Origin: Puffinus mauretanicus
Lineage: Eukaryota > Chordata > Aves > Procellariiformes > Procellariidae
DNA length: 64,000 nt
Assembly (NCBI GenBank): GCA_023333565.1
Contig: JAJKFH010001031.1
Coordinates: 80,774 to 144,773, forward strand
Direction: 5' to 3'
Position 1 is the stretch's first letter. Each line of letters starts with the position of its first letter. The notes under the pieces are model-generated. The model was given only the letters and a program-made list of their open reading frames with translations. It ran no database searches and was not told the DNA's origin. This document shows positions 1 to 13,500 of the stretch, in pieces. The position numbers and the translations under genes are program-made.

Positions 1-3000
1 TTCTTTTTAAAAAAAAAAAAAAGTATGGGATCTTTATATTTGACTAGGTAAACAGGAAATGTAGAGAGCAAGAAAATGGTGATTAAAGATCCCAGGAATG
101 TTTCTTTCCAGTGACAGTTTTAAACATTATTTCATCAAGAAGGCAAGCATAAATTAACAAAACACAGTTCTGAAATGAAACTAGAAATTCTGTTGAGAGC
201 AGATGTGACACTGAAACAAGACAAGATCTGCCTCAAGCACAGATCTCAGATATACATCCATTGAAAAAAATCTGTGGAGACTTCTTGTCAGGCTAGAAGA
301 CAGATAAACTACATAGAATCTTGTCATGGGGTAAACCATGGAAGTTGTTATATTTGCAACAGATGAAGATGCTTCACTGCTGTATAGATGCTTGGTTTTG
401 TGACCTTGCCAGATTCTGCAAGTCCTTAAAATCCCAACAGATGAGACTCACACGTCAGGCCGCATGACAGCATGCTGCTGATGCATGAACTGGAGATGCC
501 ACAGTGGGGAATGAGAAAGCAGTGGCTAAAGGAGCAAGTCTGATGCTCATCACATGAGACTTGACAGGTCTGCATTACAATGAAAGACAAGTAAGCGGTT
601 CCTGTCAGTGGTATTTTTTTTTCTTCTTCTGTTTCTCAGTATAGAAGATACTGTCGGTCTCTTCCCTGTTAAACTCTGCAACCACTAAAATGGTAACACA
701 GAACTGAAATGCAGCTTTTCATTTTGTGGATAAGGGACCAGCGTAAATCACTACAATTCTGCCGTTGATGGAAATGAGCACTGGGGTAATCTGTCTTTGC
801 TCTGTTGTTGCTATGGCTACTGGGTCACAGCACCAGATACGCCATCACATTTCCTGCATCCTCGTATTCTACATGCAATGGTTTCATTGGCGTATAGAAA
901 AGGGAAAACTTGCATTGTGTTTTTCATTCTCAATTGCATAGCACACTGCCTTGTCTGCATTAAGCTCACCCGGGTCTGTGGAGATCAAACAGGCACTTCA
1001 TACATCTCCCTTTGAAGGCATCTCCCTTTGCTACGTGTCCTGGGGCTGAAGAAAAAAGCCTCTTACTCTTGACTCCAGTCACTACCTAACCTGAGCACTT
1101 ACACCGCTATGCGTCTGCATCTCCAGTAACCTCTGCAGACAAGGGACAAACTGCCACCTGGAGCTGAAGGTGGCAGTACTTTAGGTCTTCTGGCATAGTT
1201 TTTGGTACAAAGCGTAGCTTTTAAATATCTTAAAAATGTCTGCTCAGCTCTTTCCTGAAAAAGGGCTTTACACTCAGAGTCTGCATACCATTCAAGAGGA
1301 AGACCAAAACAGTGTATATTCATCATGATGGGCAGGTTATAAAGGTTATAGAAATTATGGAACTAAAACCCATACTTGGAATTGTGCATCTATCTGTAGA
1401 GATATTTAGTAGCAGTGTGTGCATCATCAAATTAAAAAAAGCACTTAAATTACAGATTAAATGTATTGCTTATGTAATGCTTTTGCAACAAGCTTTCTAT
1501 TCATGGCGAAATGTCATCATCCTAAGCTTTCTGTATATCAGAAGAATGGTTCTTTTACTGTCCATGCATTTCTATACCATTAATCACAACATCCATCCTA
1601 GACAAGAGGAAGCTCTGATGGGAGAAAAGAGCATGCATTAATTTCTACCAAGCATGGAAATTCTTAAACATGACAAAGTAGAGTTTTGCTAGATCCATGA
1701 TATACCACATCACAATTCTGGATGGTCATTGGAAGACATTGATGGCTCAGTGCTGACAGCAGCTCAGATCAATCGGATGACCTAGAGAGAGGGGTTCTGG
1801 GGCTACTGCTCTGGTAGGAATTTTCACACAGTTCCTCCTGTCAAATCATTTGTGCACTGCCAAAATAGTTGTTAAAATAGCATAGCAGCAAACACTGTGT
1901 AATGAACTGTATTAAGTTCTGCAGAACAGCCAAGGGAAGCAGCAGCCATAAACAATGGCGTTTAGGCTCTCAGACCAAGCAGGCTGATTTTTTTTTTCTA
2001 CTCTTGGCAAAAGGCTGGTTGGTTAAAGAAATAATCTTACCGATTTTATCAGATATACACACAGTCAATGAGACTTCTAAGGGTCTTGTGTTCATTCATT
2101 TTGCATCTGACTTGTCTGTCTTTCCTCAGTATGATGTTAGCATAAAGCTTCCAATAATGAACGGAAATGGCAATGACAGATACTATTACAGTTCACTAGT
2201 TCTGCAGTTCACTAGGTTTTCTTTTGAAAGTTTCTGCTACAGTAACTATAGACTGAAGTAAAAAAAAGAAGGCAACAAGAAGAAAAATTTAGTTAAAAGA
2301 ACTGCATGTAGTCAGATTGCGTTTTTTTCAGCCAAAAATGTAAAAATGAATGAAGAAATAAATATATTCACATCTAGCTCTAATATTTAATTTTGCATGC
2401 TTTTTCTCATCTAATAAGCATTTCAAGATAGAAACACAGTTGCTGCTGATGGTATCATGGTGATTTTATCAAGTACTTCCCATGAATACTCTGCAGCTGT
2501 GTTAGAAGAGGCTGTTGTGGCAGGAAACAACCTAATAGCTATTTTTGGGTCCCTTAGCTATGCATGACTCAGGAAGAAAAAGAATCATCACTTGATTTTC
2601 TATTCTGCCTAGGTACTTAAAACACCAATCACCAGGACTACTCAGACATCAGTCCTGTTTCATCAGAGAGATGAAGAATAAGCCTCTGGAGCTCAAATAT
2701 GAGGATGTAATTCTGTGAGATGCTGATCCCCTGTAGATCTCATTAGCTTTCAGTTAGAGGCATCCACTTTCTTTCAGGTCTGAGACCTTAGGCTGAAATT
2801 CAAAACCAAGGAAGGAGCCCCAACTTGGTCTTAAATGTCACATCAACTTCATAAGCATCATCTGGAGTCTCTAAAAGCAGCCAGTAATTTTTTTACCAGA
2901 GTAGAGATGTTGAGTGGTCGGCAGATTCCATACATGATTAATGACATATTGTCTGCCTCCATTTTACCCCTTATTACTAAGTTAAATGCTTCCACACTTC

Positions 3001-6000
3001 ACTGTTTTCCTTGTTACACACGCAGTACATTAACATGCTAGAGAGCTGGCAGTAGCCCCTACCATTAGGTCACCATTATTTTCCATTAAAGGAGAGCTTT
3101 CTAACTGTGTCAGAGAAATCATCACATCCTTTCTCTTTTATCTGCAACTGTCTCTTAATCTGTTTGGAAAAAGCATTGGGGGGTTGTGTCCCATATGAGT
3201 ATGTCCAAATTTTGAATGTCTGTTTCCTTCTCTTGCTTTTGCTCACTGCAAAATTCTACATTGCACCAAAATAATAACTGAACATGAAGATCTGAACATA
3301 AGGGCAGGTTCAGCCATAGTAACATGGTTTAGCTCATTTTGCCTGGCAATTCTAGGGGCATGCTCATTTGGCACACAGGACTGAGGGTGCTGAGGAATTA
3401 ATCAGGAACGGAATCAGGCTCTTTGCATAGTCTGTCCCAAGTGCTCTGGAACCTGCAAAATATGTAGAAAGCAAGACCAGAAAGGCAGGTAGATAAAGAT
3501 GGGATATGGTAGATTAATGTTTTGCAAAAGAACTCAGTTCTACCATCATGACTTCTGCATAAGGTACCAAGCAAATTATTGGCAGCTGGCCAGAGAGTCC
3601 ACAGTTAGATATTCACTACAGAAACCATTGTGTCATTTTAAGACATTGCACGGAGCTGGCCAATTTCCCACCAGAGTTGATGATGGGCACTCACACAAGT
3701 CATTCCATTAGCTCTTTCCCAGCAACCTCTAGCAAGGAGGAGTAATGGGCAGTCCTCAGGGAAGGATCCCTTACACTGCCATGCTGCAGTGAAACTCTCA
3801 GCACAGTCAGCTTTTATGTTCCTCATTTTTCGGGTGCCTAAGTGCAGTCTAATCTGCATACATGTTTAGTTCTCACAAGTGCAATCAAAATGCCAAGCTG
3901 CATGTTCTGGAAGAATGAATGTGGTCAGAAATTTGTATGAAAGTAGGTTTGGGTTCTGCCTTTACCACTGATTCATTGGGTGGCTTTAAGGAAGTCTCTT
4001 TGTCTCCATTTCCTTTTCTGTAAAATAAGATAATATTATTATCTCATCTTAATTGGTGCTGGTTTTGAGGGTGTTAGGGAGGAAGAAAAAAAACAACAAA
4101 AATGATCTTGAGGAAATCAGTAAGATTTTGTTCTTTGAAAATGGCGCTTAATATAATCCAGTAAAAGAGAGATAGTTACAAATAAGGATAAAAATAATAA
4201 GCAGACAATTATTCCTGAAGCAGCATCTGTGTAAACACTTTCTGAAGAAGAGAAATTAATTCTACAGTTGGAACTCTGTACTATGAGAAGCTTGTTCCTA
4301 TATTTCTGGTAACTGTATTGAAAGGCAAAGGAATGAGAATTAATGTTGTGCTGGCAACAAATTTTAATCCTCCTTTGGGTTTGCTAACATTCTCTGGGAT
4401 AGTTTTTCAGACAACATTTTGCCAGTCCAAATAATTTCAAGTAAAAATATTCCTTCCAGAGAATGCAAGATTCTAGAAAATGTTATTTTTTTTAGTACTT
4501 CTCAAAGTCTCGCTACTAGCTTTGCATAGCAGAAGGAAAACAATATTCTCCATGGCATACACAGTTCCAAAATTATCCACTGAGATATTCTAGTTAGTTT
4601 TCAGCAGGGCCTGATGGTTTGTTTTTAAAATTTCCTCTTGTTTATGAATCATTCTGTATATTCTTGGAATAGGTACATTCAAAAGGAAGGATTTACTTTA
4701 AGCTGTATCTGCTTCCTCAGATTTTAGCACATTATTATTCTCATCTGGTTAGAACACAAAGCAAGGTCATATGGCTCTAGTTTCAAGAATATGAAATGTA
4801 GATCTGTGGTTGTTAATCTCATTTGTCACTAGGATTGCCTTCATAATTACTCACCCATCAGCCTTGTAAAGTAAAAACATATGTACTGCGGTAATGTCAA
4901 GCTCTTTGTATTCATCCAGTGTTCCAGACCATTCCAGCCCTATGACAGCTACTGAAATATATGACGAGTTCAGTCAACCACCAGTGGCAATGAACACTCT
5001 GGTTAAGGACGTAGGCAAAGCATTACATCAAGACCTCTACTGTTCAAATATATGTTTTTCGGGTGGCCAGAGCTGCAGCATCAGACATCAGTAAAGACGG
5101 AAAAAAATGCATTCAATGGAGAAACATATACCGTATCTTTCATGCATGGATCTTTTGGCATCACGCTTCTGAGCTCTAATAGCTTGCGAGAAGCCAGGGC
5201 AAAGACTTTCTTTGAACTGAGCTGAAGAAAGAAGTAATCTGTTAGACCCAGATAGCCTTTTGTTTAGCTAAAGGAACATGATGACAAAGCCATATATTTT
5301 CTGTTTTATTTGAAAGGTCTAGTATCAAAAAGCCGGGAGACTAACTAAGCAGAAAACTTGTTTTCCATGTATTTTTAAACCTTTTGATTTCGTTTCTTCT
5401 GGGAATAATGAGAAGGCTGAACCTATTTTTCTGCCTGACACCTGCATCCATTTGTATTCTACCATGGGTGCTTACTGAGTTTTGCAGCATGTCCCTCTCA
5501 AATGGGAATAGTTTCACCGCATGAACAATTGGTTTTACACAGGTAACAAACATAATGTTGCTTTCTAAAAGCAATGCATTAGCAAGTGAAGACAAAAGCC
5601 AGCAGGAGCTTCAATTATACAGAAGAAAAGCAGATGTATCGATCAATATGCTGTATGTATGCAGCGGCTCTTGAGTCGACCATGCGAAATGGCATTCAAG
5701 AGGCTGGCTTCCCTGGCTTCAGAGTCAAGGTTTATCACAGATATGGCACCTGCTCCTATTCTTCAGTGGAAAATTGCTGCATATTCTATTTGATTTGCAG
5801 CAACAGTATTTACCAAAAGAGAGAGGGTTGTCATAGGGAAGAATTTCAAGACACCTGCCTGAGCTGCCTCCACAACTCAGGAAAGTACACTGGTGCAATG
5901 CCCAGGCTCTGAATGGAAAGGAGAATGAGAAACACACACATTTCAACAATGTGAGCAACTGAGGCACCAGAAATTCATATAATTGTGGACACTCAGGGGA

Positions 6001-6050
6001 AATTGAGTTTCTGCAATGACTATGCAGAAGTCCATTGTGTTTGCCTTTGT

Positions 6051-6074
6051 GGGGGGGGGGTGGGAGGCAGGGGG
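6051..6074 (+). repeat. G-rich tract with G-quadruplex potential
   Basis: A run of ten G is followed by T, then GGG, then a short spacer and five G, all on the + strand. This gives at least four G-triplets with short loops, the usual pattern for an intramolecular quadruplex. No gene is seen nearby, so its role, if any, is unknown. Confidence 0.5.
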
Positions 6075-8472
6075 ATAATACAAGAAAGGAAAGAAACATT
6101 ACAGCCCAAAGGCTGGCAAGCACTTTGCACATATCGCCAGAAGAGGGAAGAGCTCTTACAAACTTTTCATGGCCCCAGGATTTTTCTTTAAATCTTTGAT
6201 GCTTTCTGGAAAAAAACCACCAGCTGACGCTGAAAACAAACATAGTTTGTAAGTGCCACACATCATAAGTAAAACCATCCCAGATTCAAACCCAAATACT
6301 TACACTAGTGCCCTCTACTTCACCACACTTTTCCATAAGAGAACAAATCTGGTTACCTACGATGCACTTTTCTTGCTCCTGTAGGTTTTAGGTATCTGAA
6401 GTAGTCTGCTTTTCCCAAGTCTGTAGCTCTGCACTCCAGGGTTTGCATATATAGTCTATAGTAGTATTTCAGGCTCTGGGCAGTGTAGGTAATCTTGTTG
6501 AGTACATCTAGTAATAAAGGACACTTACTAGTGCAGCATAGTTGGCAAAGGAAGCAACTTTGACCTAAGCTTTCCTCATGATCTTCTCTAGGCTGTCTTT
6601 CCCTAATGACCACCATCAGTTGTTTTTTGGTAAAAGCACCAAAAACAGACAGAATTAAACTCTGAAGGCATCTTCAAAGTGGGACATTTTTCTCTGTGCT
6701 AACCAGAATTGCATATAGATCACATATACATTATTTTGAACAGACACAGTGGAGGTTTTTATTTACATTCGTATTGCATATCTGTGTATTGCAGATATCA
6801 GTTTAAGTAACAGAGGTCAGAGTTGGCAGCTGTCTATTATACAATACTAGTAGCTGTGCTGTATTTGTTCTGCAGTAGATTGTGGCATCCATTCTAAATT
6901 CTGAGGTAAAAAAGGCAATTAATAACATTTAACTGTTCATAGCTAATTTTCCTATATGATAATATAGGTATCTTGTATACCCATTACAATCTCAATTGCT
7001 TGAAGACAAGAAGATCAAACTATTAAGAGCATCAAAAATCTTCTCTTGCACACACAGGAAGCAAGCATAAAAGAAGTCTCTGTTTCAAGGTAATAAATTA
7101 ATGCTTATACTAGCTTAGTAAAATGTTGCGTGCTATAAGCATCAAGTCAGCAATATCTTTCAAAATAAATATGTAGGTATCATAGGATATTTCCTATTTA
7201 TTGGCTAGCATTTTTGATAAATTGGACAAAGACAATATCATTAACTATGTATAATTTACATTGACTTCAATTTAAGGCAGGCCAATGTGTAATTACTGGG
7301 TACAAAAATAAAGTGTATGTTTCCTTTATTTTACAATTATTTTGGCTAAGATTATAATTATAGATGATTAAGGAAAGGGGTGTTCATTCTGGGTCAGAGT
7401 CAAGTCATTACACTGTGATAAACATGCAAGGCTATCAGTATATTTTTTTATGTAAAACGTAATTGTTTTGAAAAAGGGAGATTGAAGATTATTTAAGCCT
7501 CATGGAGGGATCACAGGAAGATCGAGTTTCTTTAGGAAACTTTAAAACACAGTCTTTACCCTCCACATTCCCTTCCTGCCAGCTCTTTCCCAGAACCCTG
7601 GTAAAGGCTGATGTCACATCTGCGCTGGCTAATGTCATGATACAGCTCTTTCAGGCTGCTCTCAGACCCTTATTACTCCATTTCCTCTACCATCTCTTTC
7701 TGCATTTGCTAACAGAAAACATTTGTGTTTATTTTCAAATGGGTGCTAGAAAAGCTGGCAAGTCCCTTCTCAAAGACTTTCTCTGGAGAAACAGTGTCAA
7801 CAGCATAGCGCTCCTCGCCTACAAAAAAATTGGAAGTGGGCAGTGCTGGATCACATGTGCTGCCTTTCTTTAAATGCTCTCACCCAGCAGGAAATAAGAA
7901 AGTAGCTTATTACCATTCCTGAACACGATGGACATTTGTCTGAGTCTGCATTACCTTAACTGTCAGCAAACTACCAAGCAAGGTCATGACTACATCCACC
8001 CATAATTCACCCCTGAGGAATCAGAACTGACTTCTCACATGTAATGATGTCCAGCAAATATATTTAAGTTATCTGTACTGTGCCTTCGATGGCTGCAACT
8101 CAGCCTCACATACTGTATCTCTTTTGGCGGACCCTCTGGTAACTGACAGAGGGAAATTGATTGGAGCAGTGAACAAGAAAATAATAAGCAACTAAACTAA
8201 GCTCTTGGCTTGTGTTAACAGATATAATTTATTCCATTACGAAATGTCCCCTGCTGAACATTTCTCCTCCAGAAACTGAAATAAATGGAGAAAAAAATCT
8301 GTAAGTATTTTAATCTTACTATCCTTCAGTATTTTCTTATTATCTTTTCTATTTCTTCTTCCTAGGATCCTGAACTCAATGTTCAAGTGCTGTGTAACAC
8401 TGATTTTCAGATGTGACTTTGACACTTTGCTTTGTTTGCACCTTTCCACCCAAAGAATCCTGCCTGTATAAG

Positions 8473-8555
8473 CTGAGGGAATGCTTAGTTTATATAGGCT
8501 AAGCTATACAGGCTTGGCTTATATAGGCTTGTATAATAGCTAAGCCTTCCCTCAA
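8473..8555. repeat. Imperfect inverted repeat (hairpin candidate)
   Basis: The left arm at 8473-8488 and the right arm at 8540-8555 are reverse complements at 14 of 16 positions. The 51 bases between them contain several near copies of a TTATATAGGCT motif and are partly self-complementary, so a longer irregular stem is possible. There is no flanking duplication or transposase that would mark a mobile element. Confidence 0.5.
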
Positions 8556-10527
8556 CTTCAGACTGTGCAGTTAAACGTAATATCCAGAGGTTTGCAACTT
8601 GCAAGCTGACTGTAGTTATGAAGGTTAGTCTCCCACATTTAAATGGAGCAATGACTTTCCCCTTTTTAGACTAAGCTAACTGGGACTTTAAAAATAATTT
8701 TCACTGTTTCCTCGCTCTATTTGTTTGCTCTTTGGTCAGCAGAGGCTCTTCCAGGTAGGCAGGCTAGAAACACTTTTTGGACAGATTTGTCAGGATCTTA
8801 ATTATCGGTGTCAGTGGCTGTGAAGATGCCTTTAGTGTAATTGGTCCCTTGACTTTTCATATGCCTCGGTTTCTTTGGTATGCTTTCTGTGTTTCAGAGA
8901 TCCCTTAACAAGGTGCATTAAAAAGCATATGGAAATCTGCTTTTGAACTAGTGCAAGAATTACTTTAGATGGGCAGCTGAAGTGTTGGAGACCTTCAGTG
9001 AATTTCAGGTCCATAAAAATCAATAGTTTTTCCACTAATTTCCGTGAGATCAGCATGTCTTTACTACTGAACAGCATCTTTAGAAATGGGCTTGGGACTT
9101 GTTTTCTTCTACTTCTAATCAGCATTGCAAAATAATTTTACAGAATTAACCAATCTTTACTCATGTTGTTTGCCCTTTGAAGCCACAGGGATCTGTTGCA
9201 CAAGGGATTCACTCTTCATATCTAACTCCTTCTGTGGCTTCACAGGAGTTAACTACTGCATACAAATCCCCGAATGCACAGAGAGGAAAATAAACACTCC
9301 CCATAGCCTCTGATGATATTTGACTCAATCTCATTATCAAACTTGTTTACATTGTTTCAAATTAAACACTTACTAAACCAAAGCCTAATGTCTCCAAAAC
9401 AATTTTAATGTATTTGCTACTGTTCACTGCATTTTAGCTACTCAACAAATGTTCTTCTCTTGAAAATATACCCTCAAAGTATTCAATTCTGATGACAATT
9501 AAATAAGATCATCAACATCTTTGGACCATTTGCACCCTCCTCTTGTCATATATTACTTTCAGGTACTCATGTTACTTTCTTCTTCAGAATATTCCCCAAT
9601 ATTTACTTTAGAATATTATTTCCTAATACTGTTATTCAGAGTTCTCTATTATGAGATAAAGAAAAGATTAATATTAGTACTGTGGCACCACATCACATTT
9701 TAAATATACATCCAGGCAGCTTTTTAACTTTCTTTTTTATAACGGTTGCTCCCAAGTTTGTTGATGGAAAGCCCTGAGCAGAATCTCCCCCCTCCATCCC
9801 ACACTATACAGGCTGGTGGAATTCAGAGGGGTGGACATCTATGCCACTTGCATCTTCTGATTTCTTTGGCATGTTAACATTTCACCTGAAATTCTTTTCA
9901 TAGATGTTTCACATCATAATAATTTTTCATCAGATCATTAATTTCGGCCTTCAGATTCTATGCAATTTTAAGAGTTCAGAGTTCTCAACTTTGTGTGCAT
10001 TTCCATGTCCTGTGATCAAACTGACACTGCTTCTCAGCTATCCTTTCTGATAGCTATGTTGCTGTAGCTAAAAGAGACCAGGAAAGGAATCTCAATACAG
10101 AAATTTCAAGTGTACGGAAAAACGACCACATTAAACCCAAAATTGGGCAAATATTTTAACATACTAGCCAAAGCTATACTGGCTGGGTTTTCTGTTTTCT
10201 TCATTTGTTTTTAACTGTCTCGTTTTTCAGCAACCTGATACCTAAGTAGCTTTCTGCTATCTCTCCTCTTGCAGGCGGTCTGGTATCTCATTTCTCCTTT
10301 GTGCGTAATTACTGTTCTATTGAATCCTTAGTTAGGAGATTGATTTTTCACAAGTCTATTAGCAAACGTTTTCTGGGTTTATTCATTTCTTACTAAAAGT
10401 TAAATGTGCACAGGGAGTATTGCCAGTACAGTACTTGCTAAAAACTTAACTCCATCTTCTGGATCAATCACTAATAAAGAACTGAAATTCAGCTTGGCAT
10501 AACAGGCTCTTGGAGGAGAGTGCTTTT

Positions 10528-10552
10528 CATACACGCACATATGCATACACAC
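10528..10552. repeat. Alternating purine-pyrimidine tract
   Basis: Twenty-five consecutive bases alternate strictly between pyrimidine and purine, mostly CA and TA steps with one CG. Such tracts can adopt left-handed Z-DNA under supercoiling. It is short and AT-containing, so the tendency would be weak. Confidence 0.4.
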
Positions 10553-13500
10553 TCTCATCCAGGCAGTTCTCCATCCTGTCACCGTAATTTGTTTACAGAC
10601 ATACAGCCAGTTTCATTTCATTTAACACTGCTCTTTTCTGGGGTGTTCTTGATTAAGTTTTCTGTTAAGTTTTTGTAAGGCACTGAATCAAATAACTATT
10701 AAAGTCCAGATTGCACTGACCATAGTTACTCCTTCCATTTCTCAGGATTGACCACATTCATTCAGTATCTCTTCTTCATACACTGATACCATTTATTATT
10801 TCTATTTTGACAGACCTAATCTTCCTACCGTCGTGTGCCTGACCTTCAGGGGAGGTAATGGATATTTTCTGAATTTGCAATAACTTTAGAATGAAACTTA
10901 AATACACCTTTTATTAAACTTTTTTTCTTCTTTATTTCCTCCTTACAGTTAATTTAATAGCTTTAAAAATGCTAATCTTGCCTAGTCCATGCTATCTTTA
11001 CTCTTTTTCAGTTCTTGACTGTCTCTTATTTTCTTAATTAAAACACTGATTCTTGCCCTTACAGTTTGACCTCCCACACAGACACATCTCTGCTCTCCAT
11101 ATTTATTACTTTCTTCCCTCAACTTTCCTCTAACCACAGACCCTGACCCAAGTTCACTTCCCTCCTGGCTTCAGATCTGAGAGTCTTTGATTCTGCCCTT
11201 CATAACCCTCCTAGCCTTCCAGACCTGTGGCTGAATTAGCCGCAGTATCTAAAGGTGTGAAACGCAGGAAAACTTCTGAATCATTTCTCACAGCAAGAAA
11301 ATCCAGGAGATCCATGACAGAGGGACAGGCAAAATGAATAGACTCATTTGTGCAAATTACTCAATCAGATCAAAGAGTAGCATACAGATATGGATGTATA
11401 CACCCAGCATGTGCCACAGAACCATTAGATCTTGCATCTTCTGAACAAAGGTTTTCTTCCAGGACAACATACTACTTGGAAAGCCTATTCCTTCCTTTTT
11501 CATGTGCCAGTTACTTATTTGAGAACACTTGCAATTAACACTTTCTAAAGTGGACTTTTCCCCTTAGACAATTCATTCAAGGGCTGCACTTGAGTTTCAA
11601 ACCTGTGCTTACAGTATGTCAGAAAAATGGCAGTCTAGAAGTACCTGCCTGTCTTAAAAGTCCTGTTACTATCCTTAATCTCCCAGCCCTCTAAATTAGA
11701 TAAGCAAGAGGTCTGAAGCAGGGCACAAAATAAACTAGAAAGCTGCTCTTGTGCTCTGCCATGGACATCCAATTTTGCAGTACTTAGGTTTTGAAAAGTA
11801 TCGCTTACCCACCAAAAGTCCATCTTGGAAGTGGCCAAGCGCCTACGTCTGATGTGATCTCATTCAGCAGTAAAGGCTGCCATTTCTTTGCAGCTTTGCA
11901 GAGTATGTACTCATTTACACCAGTATTTGCAAGTGTAACCCACTCCAGGCTGTTTGCACAAGTGCAGCCAGTCATACAGACTTTGAAGAAATAATCCGAT
12001 TTAGCAACTCTGACTGCTACCCCAAATGCCTCTCTTAATTTCTCTAGCTGATCTTCATTAAGACAGGCTTATGCAGTAAATGAATTGTATGTATACCATT
12101 TTCCCAGAAACACTCAGCAAAAATAGTTCAATACAACCATCATGTGACAGGACATAAATCACATTCTAGCTCGAAATTTACTTAGCAGGAAAACACTTAG
12201 TCCATGATTTTCAACCTGAAGAATATCTCAACCACTTTATTTGGAAAAGAGTGGCATTAAAAAAGCCTAATTAACAGCAGGCTTAAAGTCCCTGTAAGGC
12301 ACTCTGTCCATCCACTAAACAATGCTGATGAGGTGGTCTGCAAACATAAAAAATTTGAAAGGTAAAAATGATCAGCTCTCCTCCATGTGCATAATCCTAT
12401 TTTTTCCTTACACTAATCAAGAATTTTTCATTTAAGGCAAGGAATTTGCTCACAAAACAAAAACACGAACACTCCAGAATCTATAATTTTAGCAAGACAA
12501 AAGACTTATACAATTAAAATATAGGCTAAAAAGATTCTTACATTCATTTGAGCTAAAAGAATTTAAAACCAGCGCCTTTCATACAATTTTTCAAAGGACT
12601 AGCTGGTTTTTTTTCCAGCCTGCATCCTGGCAACAGCAAACACAACTTCATTTACTTAACAGGTATTGTTGATCATTAGGGACTTTGCCCTACTTTTTTT
12701 TTTACTGTTCATTAAATATGTTTCTTAAAAGACTGATCAATTAAAATAATAGTTTTATCAACAAAGATTAGGCATGATGTTACTGTTACTAAACACAGGA
12801 ATACAGTTGTGTATCAAGCCATTCTCAGTAATTATTAACTTGTATACATTTGAGTACTGAGGGAAAGCGTATTTAAGTAATGAAAATTGCTTTTAAAAGA
12901 AATGCCTTAAAGATCAGACATCAACATAAGTTGAAGAGCCTGATACGAGTTACCAAAGCTCAATTCTAGCAGCTGTAGCAATTTCAAGAGAGAAAGACTG
13001 GGAGCTTTTAAGTAAAAGCCTTTCCATTCCTTCCTTCCAAACAGCCATGGATTTCACAAAAGGCATCAAGTCTAAAGCATGAGTTACCCAGAAAGGGGCT
13101 GGCAAGATGGTGATAAAAGAGTATTCAATTTGTTATGATCAGACTCTTGAAATTTCTTTTTTTTTTTTCCTTTGGTTTTCTTTTGCTTTTTCAGTGGCAA
13201 AAAATTGAATGAGAGAAGTGAAGAAGCTGTCCTCACTCTGCTTCACAGCAAGTCCTGCGCTTGTAGTAAATGGGACTGACAGCTTACCCCAGCACTGCCA
13301 GACACCCACCGTTGTAAGACAGTTGTCAGCAGCTTCTAATTTTTGTGAAATTGTACTAAAATTTTCCATTTCTGTGGGCAGAAAGTACCTCAAAATAATG
13401 TTACACTTTCCTGTTGAAAATGTAATTAAAAATCCAGTGTCCTCTAGGGACACTTTGATTTTGTAAAAACAATGTTATCCACTTAAGTTAATTAATATAT

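Noticed and set aside
5725..6261. 178-codon minus-strand open frame
   Set aside because: Phe/Ser/Cys/Pro-rich with a poly-Pro stretch made by the G10 run; no domain, splice context or homology recognised.
7502..7873. 123-codon plus-strand open frame
   Set aside because: Leu/Phe-rich with no recognisable domain and no surrounding gene structure; consistent with chance.
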